Part shown: piece by piece, positions 61,901 through 64,000 of the stretch
Layout: each line of letters begins with the position of its first letter
Position numbering within the stretch: position 1 is the first letter of the stretch
Assembly (NCBI GenBank): GCA_001899685.1
Contig: MKWG01000022.1
Coordinates: 39,088-103,087 of the forward strand
Direction: 5' to 3'
From: Sphingobacteriales bacterium 44-15
GTDB taxonomy: Bacteria; Bacteroidota; Bacteroidia; Chitinophagales; Chitinophagaceae
DNA: 64,000 nt
Made by a program: the position numbers and the translations under genes
Notes under the pieces: generated by a model
The model's input: only the letters and a program-made list of their open reading frames with translations
Told to the model about the DNA's origin: nothing
Databases searched by the model: none

Positions 61901-64000
61901 TTGGCGACGGGGATGGGTGCAAGCGGCACAGGCACTGTATTATTATTCCATATACGCGCCGGGCCGCCATCGTTGGCATAATACAAAAATCCTGCTTCGG
62001 GGTCCATCAGCAGTTTGGGTGATGAGAGATCAAGCGGGTTATCCCTGTCGGGCGGAGTAAGATTGATCTCAGGTTCCCAGGCCATCAGTGGCAAAGTAAA
62101 GGTCCTTACCCTGTTAGAAGGTAATTTCACCTGCATGCCCTCTACCAGGAAGGGAAATGCTGTATTGTATGCTGTAGCATTATAATCTACCTGCTGCATT
62201 TCACCATCCCTGCCGCGTACGCTCCCGGTCTTTATGATCTGCCAGTTGGTGCCAAAGCTCACGCCCAACTGGTTGGCATTACTGCTTACATCCAGCAGGG
62301 AGAAAAATTCGTTCTTTATACCAATACTGTTATCCCAGACATCTTCAATATCTTTCTTCAGCTTAAATAACTCTTCAGGACTGTAGATCTTCCCGTCAGG
62401 TTTTTTAAACCCTCCAAGTAGGTCTGCCTCCAGTTCCGGCTCCTGCTTTACCAATACGCCATCCGTCAGTACATCACCTATTACTTCAGGTAAAAACTGG
62501 TTGGTGGTGAGTTTGGTGGTGGTACTGAAGTTGCCGAAAATAGCTTTTGTTGCTAATGCCGTTTTACTCAATGGCTTTTTTAAAGTGGTAATAGTGATCC
62601 TTGCTTTTGCCGCAGAAGTTTTACTTGCTTTTTTGGAAGAAGGTACCGGAGCATTTTCGGGTAGATCCATGATGTTAGGCAGCTCAACACCGCCGAAGTA
62701 GAAATTGACTTTTACATTATCGGTTTCTTCATCAGCTCCAACAAAGGTTATGAAGCATACCAGCAGGCTGCTGAAACCTGCGGCTCCTGCCAATCGGTTA
62801 TACCTGTCATTATTTGCGCCTCTTCTCCACAATCCCAGCTTTGCCACATAAGGATCGGGCAGGGTAGGGAGGTAGCTGTAAAGGGTAAATACAATAATAA
62901 CATTCCCGCGTCTTACGTCAGTCATGCTGTCATTACACTCTCCGAAAAGTATAAATGTTTTTACCGGTGAAACAGTAAATAATGCATTTTCGAGCGCTAT
63001 GGAAAATAACCTGACTTGCTGAGCTGCTCCGACAATCTTAGCCTGGTCTGCCTGCACATCATCTTCTATCAGCATTATCCTCCTGCCGGTCTTACCGCCA
63101 CTGAGCAGGAGAGAACATGATAGAGATTCTACGGGAAATGGTTCTCCGTTCACTTTTACGGGCCTGTCAGCCTCTATATCTGCAGCGCAGAATGTGCTGA
63201 TCACTTCAACCGCAGTCTTACTGTTGCTGATATAAATGAGCGGCGCCTTTTCCAATAATGTGAGATCGGCGGTGGTGCCATGCGGGTTTTGTTCGTCCTG
63301 CCACAACTGCAGGTGCTGTGATGCGCCAAGCCCGTTTGATCCGAGATCAATAATTGCCAGGTCGCCCGGTTTTCCGAGTATGGCAGGATTGAGGAGACGG
63401 ATATCTTCGTCCTGCAGACCTGTCCAGCTTAGGCGTAATCCGTCTCCACATTGCAGCATAACCAGCCCGTTGCCGGAAGCTGCAACAGAAGCGGCTATAT
63501 TAATAGCGCTTGTTGGTAAAGCCCAAAAAGATTTTTGTAGTTGAGCTGATTCCGAAATGCTTGTCCACGGGCTTTGATCTTTGGAAACGGTACATTTATT
63601 TACGCTTGCCTTCCATGGGATCAGCAGCATATCATTTTCATATTTGAACGCAGTGCTTGCGGCAGGCGTAAAACTGAAAGCGATCTCCTGTCCGTATATA
63701 TTACAGGAAGACGGGGCTATCTGTGTAACGTTTGCCTTATTATTTTGCCAGGTAAACATCCATGTGGATGGAAGTGTATAGGCAGCATCACGGGCATCCT
63801 TACCGTAAGGGGAGGTTTCTGCCGCTCCGGCATCTGCTTCCTGCACCAGTTCCAGCGACATATCAATGGCAGTGGCGGGACTAATGGTAATTTGATTATT
63901 CTGCAATGTTGGCGCTGCGCTTAATTTAAGTGTTCCTTTTTTTACCTGCACACCAACAAATCTTTCAACAGGTGCAGATGAAAAAAGGAATTTCGCATTG
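58957..64000 (-). CDS. Giant uncharacterised protein B (at least 1680 aa, runs off the window)
   Basis: The frame is open to the end of the window. The GTG at 63951 is not the true start, since coding continues upstream (KFLFSSAPVERFVGVQVKKG). No family is recognised. Residue numbers here count from that GTG. The region to about 470 is beta-rich and includes LGLWRRGANNDRYNRLAGAAGF. A middle part (about 600-1000) has tracts such as WEPEINLTPPDRDNP and FRTGSGYVFRTDSGW. The C-terminal 200 residues are striking: alternating hydrophobic, Gly-rich strands (SLSAGVYFNAALKV, GAFLQFHGGLQIMCYSVGVGSIYAIGAVDV, LYLKFGFGVSIVVSLPVVGNASVSFMVGVEM) ending KTWGEDRQVA. This could be a membrane-inserting sheet or a lipid-binding surface (inference). 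It is upstream of protein A and likely in one operon with it. Confidence 0.7.
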   Translation of the reverse strand, partial: NAKFLFSSAPVERFVGVQVKKGTLKLSAAPTLQNNQITISPATAIDMSLELVQEADAGAAETSPYGKDARDAAYTLPSTWMFTWQNNKANVTQIAPSSCNIYGQEIAFSFTPAASTAFKYENDMLLIPWKASVNKCTVSKDQSPWTSISESAQLQKSFWALPTSAINIAASVAASGNGLVMLQCGDGLRLSWTGLQDEDIRLLNPAILGKPGDLAIIDLGSNGLGASQHLQLWQDEQNPHGTTADLTLLEKAPLIYISNSKTAVEVISTFCAADIEADRPVKVNGEPFPVESLSCSLLLSGGKTGRRIMLIEDDVQADQAKIVGAAQQVRLFSIALENALFTVSPVKTFILFGECNDSMTDVRRGNVIIVFTLYSYLPTLPDPYVAKLGLWRRGANNDRYNRLAGAAGFSSLLVCFITFVGADEETDNVKVNFYFGGVELPNIMDLPENAPVPSSKKASKTSAAKARITITTLKKPLSKTALATKAIFGNFSTTTKLTTNQFLPEVIGDVLTDGVLVKQEPELEADLLGGFKKPDGKIYSPEELFKLKKDIEDVWDNSIGIKNEFFSLLDVSSNANQLGVSFGTNWQIIKTGSVRGRDGEMQQVDYNATAYNTAFPFLVEGMQVKLPSNRVRTFTLPLMAWEPEINLTPPDRDNPLDLSSPKLLMDPEAGFLYYANDGGPARIWNNNTVPVPLAPIPVANGLIEDFKSQPDNYTLAVFTLPFGLKAISYISKHFVEPQKPAIENIRPKFKKNADDGTYKLEGGIQLSLQAGRFGKPNPANPSEYDSDMFPGYTVQANNLLNWFGIASYASNLGHRVTEIFNNEFLFGPLSLSSLLKDSRGVPVSRMDVTGYGASIFSNWISPGAALAQTSKARFDVMLGRTGHEVIQVKSILYPWGIRVVRTITVFRTGSGYVFRTDSGWKAESDGLFDFSFSYLKKGIDPFSNLTVNDFVHIPDEVNNVPPQYEFHTGIIRGLFNVRNIKDAPSVTEYNSENIIAPNTDYLNGVKGQIYTNDATERHEPVKCGGVYFDADVEIENVVQGHVNKRVVSKRILGYVQLAPAGKPLTAQQLKELLDLQNGSIGGDIDCVLDINKSNQQIRAARFDVAPSVDKAGTQPVFVVAARGNIFLPKDGSWALVQHSTGTGEVTPLPTDTMVPLIRTGTWKKGNVVDNNTLQKQLVRVAHPMEILRDPTTDTINFGYLQTTATQKALFLTPAYGLNIDKMLSKTPPVFADAYRLMTGEAIFPNIGNAIDNFGKAMPLLNSKDINGNTFQAFAQSALEDGGEKVWELMKVEAEKAGEAVINQGMNMLKQGANGLLDKALRFDVPSFEVPLVDTEALRIYIEYKTGKKDAPPASYVDSKLNFDVDSFAGDMAGQWKSRLNNLAMVVDLGDMKRLMTIKGNFDAKKGKESNYEGGPDDDTDGLPMPEIEFSDALQPVIDILQMLASLSTNDYKDVLKKGLKMAMSNSGEIWQYKFEASKEIATIRFPPTDELYNSAQTPLKLEASLSAGVYFNAALKVTTDPSQLLPTAGAFLQFHGGLQIMCYSVGVGSIYAIGAVDVKIAADTQVGPSLYLKFGFGVSIVVSLPVVGNASVSFMVGVEMSANKDKVVLAALMVFKGQANLLGGLVCVCITIEAKGIVVRDIANDKTDCSAQVTFAIDISIFLVIDISFSKTWGEDRQVA

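Noticed and set aside
1-64000. tRNA or rRNA genes
   Set aside because: No cloverleaf with a T-loop and CCA-type end and no rRNA-like conserved stretch was noticed; a covariance search would be needed to exclude them.

Overview
The window looks like chromosomal DNA of a Bacteroidota bacterium, most likely of the Chitinophagaceae type (inference). The signs are moderate GC with A/T-rich spacers, few Shine-Dalgarno sites, Bacteroidota-type promoters (TTTG-N19-TAnnTTTG, complete at 32125-32155), many Sec signals and lipoboxes, clade II nosZ, and RemB/Wzi-like and DUF2795 proteins. No rRNA, tRNA, CRISPR array, intact insertion sequence or prophage was recognised.

Layout. 0.2-3.6 kb: two adjacent GH29 alpha-L-fucosidases, one secreted and one lipid-anchored. 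3.6-11.5 kb: AsmA-like protein, TrmH/SpoU RNA methylase, a DUF4412-like secreted protein, a glutamine amidotransferase/ATP-grasp pair of unknown product, and a Ycf48/BNR-like propeller. 12-23.5 kb: secreted esterase, giant alpha-2-macroglobulin lipoprotein, an A/T-rich Imm26-like gene, a TlpA-like thioredoxin and penicillin-binding protein 1C. The a2m-pbpC pair familiar from other bacteria is here split by two genes and a palindrome-rich island. 23.5-32.4 kb: outer-membrane barrel, then housekeeping genes (dapA, accA, purM-like, ribF, two ABC ATPases, a cobalamin adenosyltransferase, a DUF2795 protein). 32.7-35.7 kb: patatin/beta-barrel protein and a cupin.

35.7-54.2 kb is a denitrification and low-oxygen region: copper nitrite reductase (nirK), two Crp/Fnr regulators, a ClC transporter with CBS domains, a heme-copper-oxidase-like membrane protein, and a nos cluster (cytochrome c, nosZ, a membrane-NosL fusion, nosD, nosF, nosY) ending in a group III truncated globin. 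Four sites of the form wTGA-N6-TCAT lie in its promoters, three of them about 39-42 bp upstream of predicted start points. This suggests one FNR-like regulon that includes the ClC transporter.

54.3-64 kb holds two giant minus-strand genes (1482 aa, and at least 1680 aa and open at the window end). I cannot assign either to a family; they are the best candidate here for an undescribed system.

Spacers carry several dispersed repeat families: a palindromic element with a GAGACACC module and an AATTGAAATGCGCC module, GTGAAT/ATTCAC short-period hairpins, a 106-bp branched palindrome, a CCCTCTCC palindrome, and 7-11-bp periodic tracts.
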